From the NCBI GenBank assembly GCA_024401925.1, contig JAKSKD010000001.1:1-64000 (forward strand): a stretch of DNA of 64,000 nucleotides, read 5' to 3'. The translations under genes were made by a program, and so were the position numbers. Shown here piece after piece: positions 37,868-46,819 of this stretch; the first letter of the stretch is position 1, and every line of letters begins with the position of its first letter. The notes beneath the pieces are model-generated. The model made no database searches and had not been told where the DNA came from. It was given only the letters and a program-made list of their open reading frames with translations. Source of the stretch: Bacteroidales bacterium. GTDB taxonomy: Bacteria; Bacteroidota; Bacteroidia; Bacteroidales; UBA932.

Positions 37868-37955
37868 AATCGTATATTCAGTTCTTTATATTCGTGAAGT
37901 TATGGATAAAATATAGTATCATGAAACAATTTTATCTAATATTGCTGTAAAATAG

Positions 37956-37968
37956 TCCAATTATTGGA
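37956..37968. promoter_or_regulatory. Short palindrome in the divergent regulator/GH97 spacer
   Basis: TCCAAT-T-ATTGGA is a perfect 13-base palindrome in the 144-base spacer between the GH97 fusion gene and the regulator, 29 bases upstream of the regulator -7 box. It could be an operator, but no second copy of the full palindrome was seen elsewhere in the window. Confidence 0.3.
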
Positions 37969-37996
37969 TTCTTGTTTTTCAGGGACATAATTTTCT

Positions 37997-38004
37997 TATA
38001 TTTG
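37997..38004 (+). promoter_or_regulatory. -7 box of the regulator gene
   Basis: TATATTTG, 7 bases before the ATG at 38012, with a TTG at 37972-37974 (22-base spacing, slightly long). The leader would be very short. Confidence 0.55.
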
Positions 38005-38011
38005 TAACAAT

Positions 38012-40642
38012 ATGAAAAGGTTAATGTCTCTGTTCGCCGTCATGTCGCTTTGTATCCAGAGCGTACTGGCCCTGCCTAAGTTCCAGTTCAGGAACCTGAC
38101 CTCCGAGAGCGGTCTTTCTTCCAATACGGTCCTGGCCATGGAGCAGGACCATCTCGGCATGATATGGATAGGCACAGCGGACGGCCTTTATTCGACCGAC
38201 GGCCTTGAAATGGTCCGGCATGACTTCTGCCCGGTAGGAGACATCCTTGTAATAAACTGCCTTATGGCTGATTCCTCCGACAGGCTCTGGATAGGCACTG
38301 ACAATGCTGTCCATGTATATGAATCAGACATACATCTGTATTTTTCCTCATCTGTAACTGCAATCCTGGAGGACAGGGATTCCAACATCTGGATCGCAAC
38401 CCGAGGTGATGGAGTGATGCGCTATCATCCTTCAACGGGTGAGATCGACACTTTCGACGGAATCGGTGAATGCGAAGTCCTTTTCCTTGACTCGCATAAT
38501 ATCCTCTGGATGTGCAGCAGGGAAGGTACGATGCATATCTACTCATTCACTGACGACAGCGTCCGTGAGGCAAACCTCAACTGGGACTCGGGAAAGTCCT
38601 ACCGAATAATGTCCATAGTGGAGAGTGAGACTTCCGACCTGTGGCTTCTTTCATGGGACTCGGGAGTGTTCCATTTTGACCGTGCCTCCATGTCGGTAAG
38701 GCATCTCCCAGGGACAGCAGACGGCAAAGGCTTCTCGCATGTCCATTATTCCATGGAGTACAAGCCTTCGGAACTGCTGGTCTCCTCCGATGACGGCCTT
38801 CTGTGGTACAATACACAGACCTATGAGTCCAGCCTTTATACCTTCCAGCGTTTCGTGTATCCTATCCTGAAGGATGCTGAAGGCGGAATCTGGGCCGGAT
38901 CGTACTATGGCGGCGTTTCTTATTCATCCATAAACAGCGGCCAGTTCGATACTTTTCCTCTTGAAATCGATGGCGAAAACTGCATTGTGAGCTGTTTGTG
39001 CGAGGATACCGATGGGACAGTCTGGGCCGGCTGCGACAACTTCGGCCTCGTCCATTTCTCTCCGAAAGACGGCCATATCATCGGACGTTACATGACTGAA
39101 CGCAATGTCCATGCTATCATACTGGTTGGGGATTTCCTTTGGGTCGGGTCTTATGCCGGAGGGCTTTACAGGTTGGACAAGAACACGGGTGCGGTCAAGG
39201 ATTACCTCAAAGGCAGCAGCGTTTTTGACTTGATGATCGATTCGCATGGCACGATGTGGGTGGCCACCATGGGCTCCATCCTGTCCTTTGACAGAAAGAC
39301 CGGTGCTACCCTGAGCACTCTCGATATCGGCGGTACTGCCGTGGATATCGCCGAGACGTCAGATGGATCGTTATGGTTCGCGACGGACTCCAGGGGATTG
39401 CTCCGATATGACCCGTCGACTGACGTGTGGAGCGATTTCAAAAGGGATTCCGGGCTTCCGAGCGAGCATATCAACAGCCTTTATGTTTCCGACGGGAACA
39501 ACCTTTTCGTCGGTACTGCTTCCGGCTTGTCCATGCTGTCAGTCGGTACAGGCGTGTTCCTTAACCAGGATTTCAGCATCGGCAAGAACATCCTATATGT
39601 GACATCTGACGGCTTGAATCTCTGGTGTTCCGCGTCTGACGGCCTTTTCCGCTACAATCCTGTCGAATTGAAGGCTGAGCGCTATATCATCGACGACGGC
39701 CTGAATTCGCTTCAGTTCATGGCGGGGTCAGGCACCTCCTCGGCCAACGGGCGCATATTCCTGGGTACTTCCAGCGGAGTAAGCGCATTCTATCCGCACA
39801 GCATCCATACCAATGAGTATGTGCCGCCTGTTATCATCACGAGGTTCAGGATGAGGGAGAAGGACCGCAAGGCCTCCGGACAGCCTGCTGAGTATCAGGT
39901 GATATCCGATTTCCTGAATTCTGTTTTCAAACACAACCAGAACAATTTCATCTTCTCCTTCGCTTCTTTGAGCTACACTTCTCCGGCCAAGAACCGGTAC
40001 AAGTACAAACTGGAAGGTTTTGACGAGAGATGGCGTGAGAGTGAAGGCAACCGTGCCGAGTATACCAATATTCCTGCGGGGAAATATGTATTCCGTGTCA
40101 TGGGCTCCAACAATGACGGAGTCTGGAATGAAAAGGGGGTGTCTGTGCCTTTCATAGTCCGTCCTCATTTCCTTAAGAGCAAAGGGGCTATGGTGTTCTA
40201 TCTCCTTGTTCTCATTTTCCTTTCATTCCTTCTATTAAGGTTTATCCAGAAGCGCATCAAGGAAGTCTCGGATGAGCGGTACAACAATTATGTCAAGGAG
40301 TTCGAGGAGAACGAGCGTGACCGCCGCGACAAGGATATGGTCCAGAAACTCAAGGAAATAATCAAGGCCAACATAACGAATTCCGAGCTGACAGCCGATT
40401 TCCTGGCCAACGAACTCTGCGTCTCCCGCTCGGGCCTCTTCTCAAAAGTGAAGGAGGTCACGGGCAAGACGCCTCATGACCTGATCATGGAAGAAAGGCT
40501 CGAGCAGGCCTCCATCCTGCTGGACACCACAGACAAGAGTGTCAGCGACATCAGTTTCCTGGTCGGTTTCAACTCTCCTTCATATTTCTCCAAGTGCTTC
40601 ACCAAAGCGAAGGGTAAGAGCCCTTACAACTGGCGCGGTTAA
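38012..40642 (+). CDS. Membrane-anchored sensor-AraC regulator lacking kinase and receiver
   Basis: An 876-residue protein that resembles a hybrid two-component regulator with the middle removed. Order: signal peptide; two beta-propeller lobes of Reg_prop repeats (for example MIWIGTADGLYSTDG, LWFATDSRGLLRYD); a Y_Y_Y domain near 650-715 (FDERWRESEGNRAEYTNIPAGKY); one membrane helix at about 727-746; a short cytoplasmic coiled coil (EFEENERDRRDKD); and an AraC-type HTH at about 785-876 (LADFLANELCVSRSGLF-like first helix pair, SPSYFSKCFTKAKGKSPYNWR). There is no HisKA, ATPase or receiver segment. Ligand binding outside would have to act on the DNA-binding domain directly, perhaps by dimer change. 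It sits centrally in the locus, divergent from the GH97 operon. Confidence 0.9.
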   Translation: MKRLMSLFAVMSLCIQSVLALPKFQFRNLTSESGLSSNTVLAMEQDHLGMIWIGTADGLYSTDGLEMVRHDFCPVGDILVINCLMADSSDRLWIGTDNAVHVYESDIHLYFSSSVTAILEDRDSNIWIATRGDGVMRYHPSTGEIDTFDGIGECEVLFLDSHNILWMCSREGTMHIYSFTDDSVREANLNWDSGKSYRIMSIVESETSDLWLLSWDSGVFHFDRASMSVRHLPGTADGKGFSHVHYSMEYKPSELLVSSDDGLLWYNTQTYESSLYTFQRFVYPILKDAEGGIWAGSYYGGVSYSSINSGQFDTFPLEIDGENCIVSCLCEDTDGTVWAGCDNFGLVHFSPKDGHIIGRYMTERNVHAIILVGDFLWVGSYAGGLYRLDKNTGAVKDYLKGSSVFDLMIDSHGTMWVATMGSILSFDRKTGATLSTLDIGGTAVDIAETSDGSLWFATDSRGLLRYDPSTDVWSDFKRDSGLPSEHINSLYVSDGNNLFVGTASGLSMLSVGTGVFLNQDFSIGKNILYVTSDGLNLWCSASDGLFRYNPVELKAERYIIDDGLNSLQFMAGSGTSSANGRIFLGTSSGVSAFYPHSIHTNEYVPPVIITRFRMREKDRKASGQPAEYQVISDFLNSVFKHNQNNFIFSFASLSYTSPAKNRYKYKLEGFDERWRESEGNRAEYTNIPAGKYVFRVMGSNNDGVWNEKGVSVPFIVRPHFLKSKGAMVFYLLVLIFLSFLLLRFIQKRIKEVSDERYNNYVKEFEENERDRRDKDMVQKLKEIIKANITNSELTADFLANELCVSRSGLFSKVKEVTGKTPHDLIMEERLEQASILLDTTDKSVSDISFLVGFNSPSYFSKCFTKAKGKSPYNWRG

Positions 40643-40649
40643 GTGATCG

Positions 40650-40681
40650 ACAAAAAATCGGAGGCCCATCAGCCTCCGATT
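40650..40681 (-). terminator. Terminator of the HypD operon, overlapping the activase stop codon
   Basis: AATCGGAGGC (40656-40665) and GCCTCCGATT (40672-40681) form a 10-bp stem with a 6-base loop, followed on the minus strand by a run of six T. The activase stop codon (40669-40671) lies in the loop. On the plus strand it may also stop the regulator transcript, whose stop codon is just upstream. Confidence 0.85.
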
Positions 40682-41688
40682 ATTGCATTGATTCCGTGTG
40701 CAGCGAACTGTGCGACGCACCGCTGCTGTGTCTCTTCCGACGGGGTGGACATCTGCAGCCCGTCAGGATTGTATACAGTGTGCATCCTTTCGTGCTTTCC
40801 CTTGCCTATGTCGTGATACGGAAGCAGATTCACTGTCCTGCGTTCCCATCCGTCCAGTGATTCGAGGAACGTTGCCGTCGCCTCGATGTTTCCCTCATTG
40901 GAGTTCACTCCGTCTATGAGGGGGATACGGATGAAGAAGTCTGCACCCATTCCGGCCACCATCCGGATATTGTCGAGAATCAGCCCGTTAGACTGTCCTG
41001 TGCAGAGCTTATGCTTGTCTGCGTCCATATGCTTCAGGTCAATCAAAAGCAGCTCGCTGTTCTCCACGACTTCCCTGACCGTATCGGGAGAGGCAAAAAG
41101 GGAGGTATCGACGGTCCTGTGGAATCCGCGGCTGCCGAGTTCCTTGAGGAGTTCGAGAAGGTATGACGGGTGCATCAGCGGTTCTCCTCCGCAGATGGTA
41201 ACGCCGCCTCCGCTGTCCTCCATGATCTGTCTTTCTTTCTCCACTTCGGCCATCAGTTCGTCCATCGGGTATTCCTTGCCGCACATCTCCAGTGCGCAGG
41301 TCGGACACTCCTCCACGCACTTCCCGCACAGCAGGCACTTTGTCGCATTCCCGTTGCCGGCAGTGCCCTGGAAAACCGTGCCGCCCTCGGCATCGTAAGA
41401 GGGGGGACCCTTCAGGGTGGGGTCGGCGCAGCCGACGTTTTCAAGGGCACTGCCGGAACGGGAAGACAGTGCCGTTCGTGGGTCAAGGCCCTGAGGACAG
41501 GCTTCGACGCAGCTGAGGCAACCTATGCATTTGCCTGACTTGAAGAGTATTTGCGGTTCTTCGCTCCAGCTCTCAGGATTATGGCACCAGACGCATCGTA
41601 GAGGACAGCCCTTGAGGAAAAGGGTTGTCCTGATTCCCGGTCCGTCATTGATCGAATATCTCTTGATATCGAATATCCTACAGTTCAT
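40669..41688 (-). CDS. Glycyl-radical activating enzyme for HypD, with translated palindromic insert
   Basis: Radical-SAM activase that installs the glycyl radical on the neighbouring HypD. The 339-residue product has the SAM-cluster motif GCPLRCVWC (Cys28, 32, 35) and two ferredoxin-type clusters (Cys54, 57, 60, 64 and Cys118, 121, 124, 128). The linker between clusters is 53 residues; residues 77-113 correspond to a palindromic DNA insertion read in frame (includes GCADPTLKGPPSYDAEGG). Without it about 16 residues remain, a normal linker. The start overlaps the hypD end by 11 bases and the stop sits in a terminator loop. Confidence 0.9.
   Translation of the reverse strand: MNCRIFDIKRYSINDGPGIRTTLFLKGCPLRCVWCHNPESWSEEPQILFKSGKCIGCLSCVEACPQGLDPRTALSSRSGSALENVGCADPTLKGPPSYDAEGGTVFQGTAGNGNATKCLLCGKCVEECPTCALEMCGKEYPMDELMAEVEKERQIMEDSGGGVTICGGEPLMHPSYLLELLKELGSRGFHRTVDTSLFASPDTVREVVENSELLLIDLKHMDADKHKLCTGQSNGLILDNIRMVAGMGADFFIRIPLIDGVNSNEGNIEATATFLESLDGWERRTVNLLPYHDIGKGKHERMHTVYNPDGLQMSTPSEETQQRCVAQFAAHGINAIIGG
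41352..41460. repeat. Palindromic element inserted in frame in the activase gene
   Basis: The arms at 41352-41376 and 41437-41460 are inverted copies differing by one substitution and one indel (core GGCAGTGCCC). Between them lie two further hairpins: ACCCTTCAGGGT (41408-41419) and GTCGGC-GCA-GCCGAC (41422-41436). The 109-bp unit has no stop in the host frame. It resembles, in behaviour, Rickettsia palindromic elements that sit inside coding genes. No second copy was seen in this window. Confidence 0.75.
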
Positions 41689-44077
41689 TGTTCTCCGTGC
41701 GTGCGATGATTTCGTTTTGCAGCTGGGTAGTCATATCGTTGAAATAGTCGGAATAGCCAGCCACGCGCACAAGGAGGTCACGGTAATTGTCAGGATGCTT
41801 CTGTGCATCGAGCAATGTTTCAGTGTCGACTATGTTGAACTGGATATGGTGCCCGCCCAGCTTGAAATAGCTGCGTATGAGAGAAGTGAACTTCTTCAGG
41901 TCCTCCTCCCGCTTCAGCAGGGCCGGGATAAACCGGACGTTCAGTAGAGTGCCGCCGCTCTTTGTCTGATCAAGCTTGCCCAAGGACTTTATCACCGAAG
42001 TAGGCCCGTGCGAGTCGGAGCCATGTGCCGGCGATGTGCCGTCACTGATAGCGAAATGAGCGAAGCGGCCGTTTACAGATGCTCCGCAGACTGAACCGAA
42101 GTAGTTGTGACAGGTCGTGCTGAGCATATTGAGATAAGTCTTTCCTCCGCGTGTGTTGGGGTGTCCTTCGATAGCCTTTACGAGGTCATCATAGACTTTC
42201 ACGGCGATGGTGTCGGCGTATTCGTCGTCATTGCCGAAAAAAGGTGTGTGGTTGCGGATATACTGGCGCATCTTCTCCTTGCCCTCGAAGTTGCAGGCAA
42301 CGGCTTCGAGCATTTCGTCCATCGTGTACTTCCCGTCTTCGAACACGTGCTTCTTGAGCGTGGTGAAACAGTCGGTGATGGTGCCGAGCCCAGTGCACTG
42401 GATGTATTGGGTGTTGTATCTCGCACCACCGCTGTAGTAGTCTCTGCCTTTTTCGATACAGTCGTCTATGAACAGACTTAGGAAAGTGGCAGGGGCGTAC
42501 AATGAGAACATTCTCTCAATGTAGTTGTTTACAGCAAGTTTCATGTTTACGAAGTAGACCATCTGCTTGTACCAGGCCTCATAAAGTTCATCGAAACTCT
42601 TGAAACTGCGCGGGTCACCGGTTTCGAGACCTATCTTCTTGCCGGTCTGAGGGTCTGTTCCGTTGTTGAGGACCAGTTCGAGAATCTTCGGCGTGTTCAG
42701 GTAGCCGGTGAGGAGATAAGCCTCCTTTCCGAAGGCCCCCACCTCGATGCAGCCTGAACAGCCTCCTTCGCGTGCGTCCTCCGGGGTCTTGCCCTGGCGC
42801 ATCAGCTCGCGTGTGTATACGTCTGGATTGAATACGGAAGGATACCCGTGACCCTGACGGATCACACGTGCTCCTGCGAGTATAAACTCATCGGGAGTTA
42901 CCTCGCTGACGTGAATGCTGAGTCCCGGCTGAAGTTCGTGAAGCTCCTCCTGAATCTCAAGGATTATGTATGAAATCTCATTGCTCCCATCCTTTCCGTC
43001 TCGTGTCACTCCACCGATATTGATGTTGGTGAAATCGTTGTAGGTGCCTGATTCCTTGGCGGTAATACCCACCTTCGGAGGAGCCGGCTGGTTGTTGAAC
43101 TTGATCCAGAGGCAGCTGAGGAGTTCCTTGGCTTTGTCGCGGGTCAGGGTACCGTCTTCAATCCCCTTCTTATAGAAAGGCCAGAGATGCTGGTCTATGT
43201 GTCCAGGATTCATACTGTCCCAGCCGTTGAGTTCAGTGACAGTGCCCAAATGGACGAACCAGTACATCTGGATAGCTTCCCAAAGGTCGCGTGGAGCGTT
43301 TGCCGGAACCCAATGACAAACGGAGGCAATCTTCTCAAGCTCAGCCTTGCGCTGAGGGTCCTTCTCCTCTGCCGCCATTTTTTCGGCCAGCTCGGCATGC
43401 CTTTCCGCGAGCACTATGGCTGCGTCGCAGGAGATGCTCATCGCCTCGAGCTCATGCTCCTTATCTGTGGCCTCCGGGTCGTTGATATAATCGAGTTCTG
43501 ATATCTTGAGTGCGATTCTTTTCTTGGTTTCGAGCAGTCCACAATGGTACATCTTGCTGTCCATGGCCGTGTGACCGGCCGCGCGCTGCTCCATGAACTC
43601 AGTGAAAACTCCCGCCTGGTAGGCCTCTTTCCACTCATCGGAAACATGGTTGAAGATGCGTTCGCGCTGCGTCTTGCCTTCCCAGTAAGGGATGACCTCA
43701 CGCTCGTAGATGTCGATGTCCTCCTGACTGATATGATATGGCTGGAGATCGCGGGTGTCGAGCACGTGAAGGTCTTCGACGCTATGGCAGGTCAGTTCAG
43801 GAAAAGTCGGAACAGCCTTCGGAACAGGTCCTCTTTCTCCGACTATCAGCTCGTCCCTGCCGATGTAGATGGTTCTTTTCTTGCAGATCTCCAGAAAATT
43901 GGATGCGCGGAGCACTGCTACCGGCATCATTCCGTAATTCTCTTTGTAGAAAGCGGTCTCTATGAGAGCTCTTTCGATGGTGAGTGTGGTCGGGGTATCG
44001 ATACTCTCCTGACGGAGGCGCTTGATTCTCTCGTTCATACCGCCGTCATTCTGAGGGTATTTCAGATCGAAATTCAT
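41678..44077 (-). CDS. hypD: trans-4-hydroxy-L-proline dehydratase (glycyl radical enzyme)
   Basis: Predicted to dehydrate trans-4-hydroxy-L-proline to 1-pyrroline-5-carboxylate by radical chemistry, oxygen-sensitive, in the cytoplasm. The 799-residue product has the thiyl Cys443 and Glu445 in GCSGCIEVG and the glycyl Gly774 in RVAGYSDYF. Active-site residues recalled for Clostridioides difficile HypD (Phe152, His160, Ser334, Asp339, Phe340, Cys434, Glu436, Tyr450, Thr645, Gly765) all have identical counterparts here with a constant offset of +9 (Phe161, His169, Ser343, Asp348, Phe349, Cys443, Glu445, Tyr459, Thr654, Gly774). That separates it from pyruvate formate-lyase, which has adjacent cysteines, and from diol or choline enzymes. 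It lies between the aminopeptidase P and the activase in a tight operon. Confidence 0.94.
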   Translation of the reverse strand: MNFDLKYPQNDGGMNERIKRLRQESIDTPTTLTIERALIETAFYKENYGMMPVAVLRASNFLEICKKRTIYIGRDELIVGERGPVPKAVPTFPELTCHSVEDLHVLDTRDLQPYHISQEDIDIYEREVIPYWEGKTQRERIFNHVSDEWKEAYQAGVFTEFMEQRAAGHTAMDSKMYHCGLLETKKRIALKISELDYINDPEATDKEHELEAMSISCDAAIVLAERHAELAEKMAAEEKDPQRKAELEKIASVCHWVPANAPRDLWEAIQMYWFVHLGTVTELNGWDSMNPGHIDQHLWPFYKKGIEDGTLTRDKAKELLSCLWIKFNNQPAPPKVGITAKESGTYNDFTNINIGGVTRDGKDGSNEISYIILEIQEELHELQPGLSIHVSEVTPDEFILAGARVIRQGHGYPSVFNPDVYTRELMRQGKTPEDAREGGCSGCIEVGAFGKEAYLLTGYLNTPKILELVLNNGTDPQTGKKIGLETGDPRSFKSFDELYEAWYKQMVYFVNMKLAVNNYIERMFSLYAPATFLSLFIDDCIEKGRDYYSGGARYNTQYIQCTGLGTITDCFTTLKKHVFEDGKYTMDEMLEAVACNFEGKEKMRQYIRNHTPFFGNDDEYADTIAVKVYDDLVKAIEGHPNTRGGKTYLNMLSTTCHNYFGSVCGASVNGRFAHFAISDGTSPAHGSDSHGPTSVIKSLGKLDQTKSGGTLLNVRFIPALLKREEDLKKFTSLIRSYFKLGGHHIQFNIVDTETLLDAQKHPDNYRDLLVRVAGYSDYFNDMTTQLQNEIIARTENNEL

Positions 44078-44079
44078 TT

Positions 44080-45492
44080 CTATATGTTTTTAGCTTTGTA
44101 CACTTCTTCTATAGTCATAGGCTTTTTGATGTTGCCCAGCAAGCGTGCACCATCCTTGGTGATGACATAGTTCAGCTCGTTACGCAGGCCGGTGAAGTCA
44201 CGCCAAGGGCCAAGTTTATCATAATTGATGAAGTCAGTAAACTGCTTTTCCGCATTCCATTTGTCGATGAGCTCCGGTACGAGGTAGATACCCGGTTCCA
44301 CTGTGAAAACGAAGCCCTCCTCAAGAGGACGCGCCAGACGCAAGGACTTGAACCCGAACTGCTTGCTCTTCTGCTCCCCGTCTGAATAGCCTACGTACTG
44401 CTCTCCGAGATTCTCCATGTCGTGCACGTCCAAACCCATCATATGACCGATACCGCACGGGAAGAACAGTGCATACGCGCCAATGTTCGCAGCCTCGACA
44501 GGGTCGCCTTTCATCAGCCCCAGCTCCTTCATGCCTTCGCATATTTTCGCTGCGGCGGCCAGATGAGCCTTTTTGAACGGGACACCGGGTGCGAGCGTGT
44601 CTACTGCGGCCCGGAATGATGCCAGATGGATGTTGTAGATGGCTTCCTGGCGTTCGCTGAACTTCTCTCCGACAGGCATGGACGACGAAAGGTCTCCGGA
44701 ATAATGAAGCTTGCTTTCAGCACCTGCGTCGAGCAGGAAGATGTCCCCCTCCTTGAGCGTATGGATGAATCCGTGATTGTGGAGCACCTGACCCTGTACA
44801 GTAGCGATAGTAGGGAAAGCGAGGCACTCGCCTCCACGGCACGCCACCTGCTCCACGGCAGCGGCGATTTCAGCCTCGTGCACGCCGGGTCGGGCCATCC
44901 GGTATGCAGTAAGGTGCATATTAGTGCTGATGTCCAAGGCTTTTTCTATCTCCTCGATTTCCTCAGCTGTCTTGTGGTTGCGCTGGTTCACGATGGCCTT
45001 GATGAACGGCACGGATGCCTTGGAGGATTGCTCTGATGGTGATATGCCCAGCAACTCCTGAAGCCACACCTTGTGTTCTCCGCGGTATGGGGGAAGGAAG
45101 TGAATCTCCTGCCCCTTGGACTTGGCCGAGTGAATGCATGCGCCCAATTGACTGAGTGGAAGCGTATTGTATATTCCGTATCCGGCTGCCATCTCGGAAA
45201 GGGTAGGCATAGTACCTGTCCAAACGATATCGTCTATGGTCAGCTCGTTGCCGAATACCGCCTCACTGTCGTTGTCAATATCGATGATAGCGGCAAGGCC
45301 GGCGCAGTCGAGTCCGAAATAGTACAGGAAGGAGCTATCCTGACGGAAGCGGTAAGTGTTGTCCGTGTAGTTCATTGGACTTTCTCCGTTTCCGAGGAAG
45401 ATGAGCAACCCGCTGCCGATAGCCTTCTTCAGCTGTGCGCGTCGCTGTATGTAAGTTTCTTTAGGGAACATATCATCTAACGTAATAGTCAA
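44080..45492 (-). CDS. Aminopeptidase P (M24B, Xaa-Pro aminopeptidase)
   Basis: Removes the N-terminal residue when the second residue is Pro (and often Hyp). The 470-residue product has no signal peptide, so it acts in the cytoplasm. All five metal ligands of the pita-bread fold are visible: Asp255 (LLDAGAES), Asp267 (YSGDLSSSMPV), His350 (GIGHMMGLDVHD), Glu399 (VEPGIY) and Glu439 (GLRNELNYVI). It is 2 bases upstream of hypD and overlaps the M64 gene by 20 bases. Its place next to HypD suggests it frees Hyp- or Pro-bearing peptides for dehydration. Confidence 0.92.
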   Translation of the reverse strand: MTITLDDMFPKETYIQRRAQLKKAIGSGLLIFLGNGESPMNYTDNTYRFRQDSSFLYYFGLDCAGLAAIIDIDNDSEAVFGNELTIDDIVWTGTMPTLSEMAAGYGIYNTLPLSQLGACIHSAKSKGQEIHFLPPYRGEHKVWLQELLGISPSEQSSKASVPFIKAIVNQRNHKTAEEIEEIEKALDISTNMHLTAYRMARPGVHEAEIAAAVEQVACRGGECLAFPTIATVQGQVLHNHGFIHTLKEGDIFLLDAGAESKLHYSGDLSSSMPVGEKFSERQEAIYNIHLASFRAAVDTLAPGVPFKKAHLAAAAKICEGMKELGLMKGDPVEAANIGAYALFFPCGIGHMMGLDVHDMENLGEQYVGYSDGEQKSKQFGFKSLRLARPLEEGFVFTVEPGIYLVPELIDKWNAEKQFTDFINYDKLGPWRDFTGLRNELNYVITKDGARLLGNIKKPMTIEEVYKAKNI

Positions 45493-46819
45493 TCATTTCT
45501 TCAATGGCTTTCTGGCAGACAGGACAGAAGTCCGGGGCGGTGTTATTGAGCATCCTGCACTCGAAGTATGGCCTATAGCAGCCTTTCGCCATATAACCGG
45601 CACCTTCAAACACTCCCACTGTGCCATAATACTTATCGGGATCGTTTGGCGTAGGAACAGGAGTGCCTTCTTCAATCATACCGGTCCATTTGGCGTCGAA
45701 GTTTACGAGAGTGGTGATGTTAGGCTCCCACGGCTCCACGTCTGCAGGGTAGTAGTCTTCGTATGCCACTTCGGAAGTATAGTACTCATCACCAAGACCG
45801 GCGAAACTGTGACCGAACTCATGGATGAACACAACGTCTGAGAGCTCGTTGTCGGAAGTGCCCATAGCATACGAACCATAGACGCCGCCACCACCGTATT
45901 TGCTCTCATTGGCTATGATGAACAGAGCATCGAAAGGTACGCCCGAATATGCGGAAGCTATCTTCTGATGGTTCATTATGGTGAGATACCTGTCCTCATA
46001 GAAAGTGTCAAAGCAGGAGTCCATGGTTGTTCTGCGCCATTGTCCCCAGTTTGGAATATCCACTCCACCGTCTTCGGAAACGCTTTCCACCAGATATACG
46101 TTGAAATCGTCGCGTCTGTGCTTGTACGGCTCGAAAGTGAAGAGATATTCCATCATCCTTTCCGCATCCTTGCGGAGCTTTGGAAGGTCTTCGCGTGTAT
46201 AGGCTTCCCCTGCGAATACCAGATCCACCTTGTGAGCGGGATCGCCTTTCTGCTGCAATGTTTTCACTGCGAAATCATTGTCAGGACCCGGTATGATGTG
46301 GGTGTCGGATGGGTCAACATCACATTCGTAGAACTTTTCAAACAGGCCTGTCTCCCTTATTCTCTGGTAGAGTACGATGTGAACCTTGTCCTTTGGAAAA
46401 GGCATCCAGACTGTCTGGTTTGCAGCCATAGGGGTGATCTTTGCCTGCGGAGTGGTTCTCCATTCCTCAAAAAGAGTCGAGAATCCCTTTGAGTAAATCA
46501 GCTTGTCTGCGGAGAATGCCTCGAAGAAATACTGCCCGTATCCGAATTTATCTATCAAGGAGTTAGGAGACCCGGCCCACTCACATTCCTTGTGAAGCTC
46601 GGAGAGAAATGCGTATTGGTTATCAACGTCACCGGCCAAGACGAAATCGATGCGTAAGCGCTCCTGAGTGAAGTATGTTCCGTAGTCCACTTTTTCTGCG
46701 AAAGTGCTGCTTACCGTTCCGTCTCCTTCAAGAGATGCCTTCTCTATCTTTGGCGAACAGGAGTAAAAAGCGCCGAGCGTAATGACTGCCGCTGCGGCAA
46801 AAGCCTGAAATCTATTCAT
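45473..46819 (-). CDS. M64 family (IgA-peptidase type) metallopeptidase lipoprotein
   Basis: A 448-residue predicted lipoprotein (GAFYSC lipobox, Cys near 21). The N-terminal half is a beta-rich M64_N-like domain; the peptidase half has HEFGHSFAGLGDEY at 333-346, the classic HExxHxxxGLxDEY motif of peptidase M64, and a Cys-rich end (CRMLNNTAPDFCPVCQKA). M64 enzymes are known to cut IgA in its Pro-rich, O-glycosylated hinge, so a Pro/Hyp-rich protein is a plausible substrate here. It is embedded between the tandem zincin and aminopeptidase P genes with overlaps on both sides. Confidence 0.9.
   Translation of the reverse strand: MNRFQAFAAAAVITLGAFYSCSPKIEKASLEGDGTVSSTFAEKVDYGTYFTQERLRIDFVLAGDVDNQYAFLSELHKECEWAGSPNSLIDKFGYGQYFFEAFSADKLIYSKGFSTLFEEWRTTPQAKITPMAANQTVWMPFPKDKVHIVLYQRIRETGLFEKFYECDVDPSDTHIIPGPDNDFAVKTLQQKGDPAHKVDLVFAGEAYTREDLPKLRKDAERMMEYLFTFEPYKHRRDDFNVYLVESVSEDGGVDIPNWGQWRRTTMDSCFDTFYEDRYLTIMNHQKIASAYSGVPFDALFIIANESKYGGGGVYGSYAMGTSDNELSDVVFIHEFGHSFAGLGDEYYTSEVAYEDYYPADVEPWEPNITTLVNFDAKWTGMIEEGTPVPTPNDPDKYYGTVGVFEGAGYMAKGCYRPYFECRMLNNTAPDFCPVCQKAIEEMIDYYVR

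Noticed and set aside
41170..41538. 122-codon plus-strand frame opposite the activase
   Set aside because: Open only because the palindromic insert lacks stops in both directions; no recognisable protein.
41678..44077. Annotating the glycyl radical enzyme as pyruvate formate-lyase
   Set aside because: Pyruvate formate-lyase has two adjacent catalytic cysteines; this protein has the single-thiyl GCxE motif and the full HypD active-site set.
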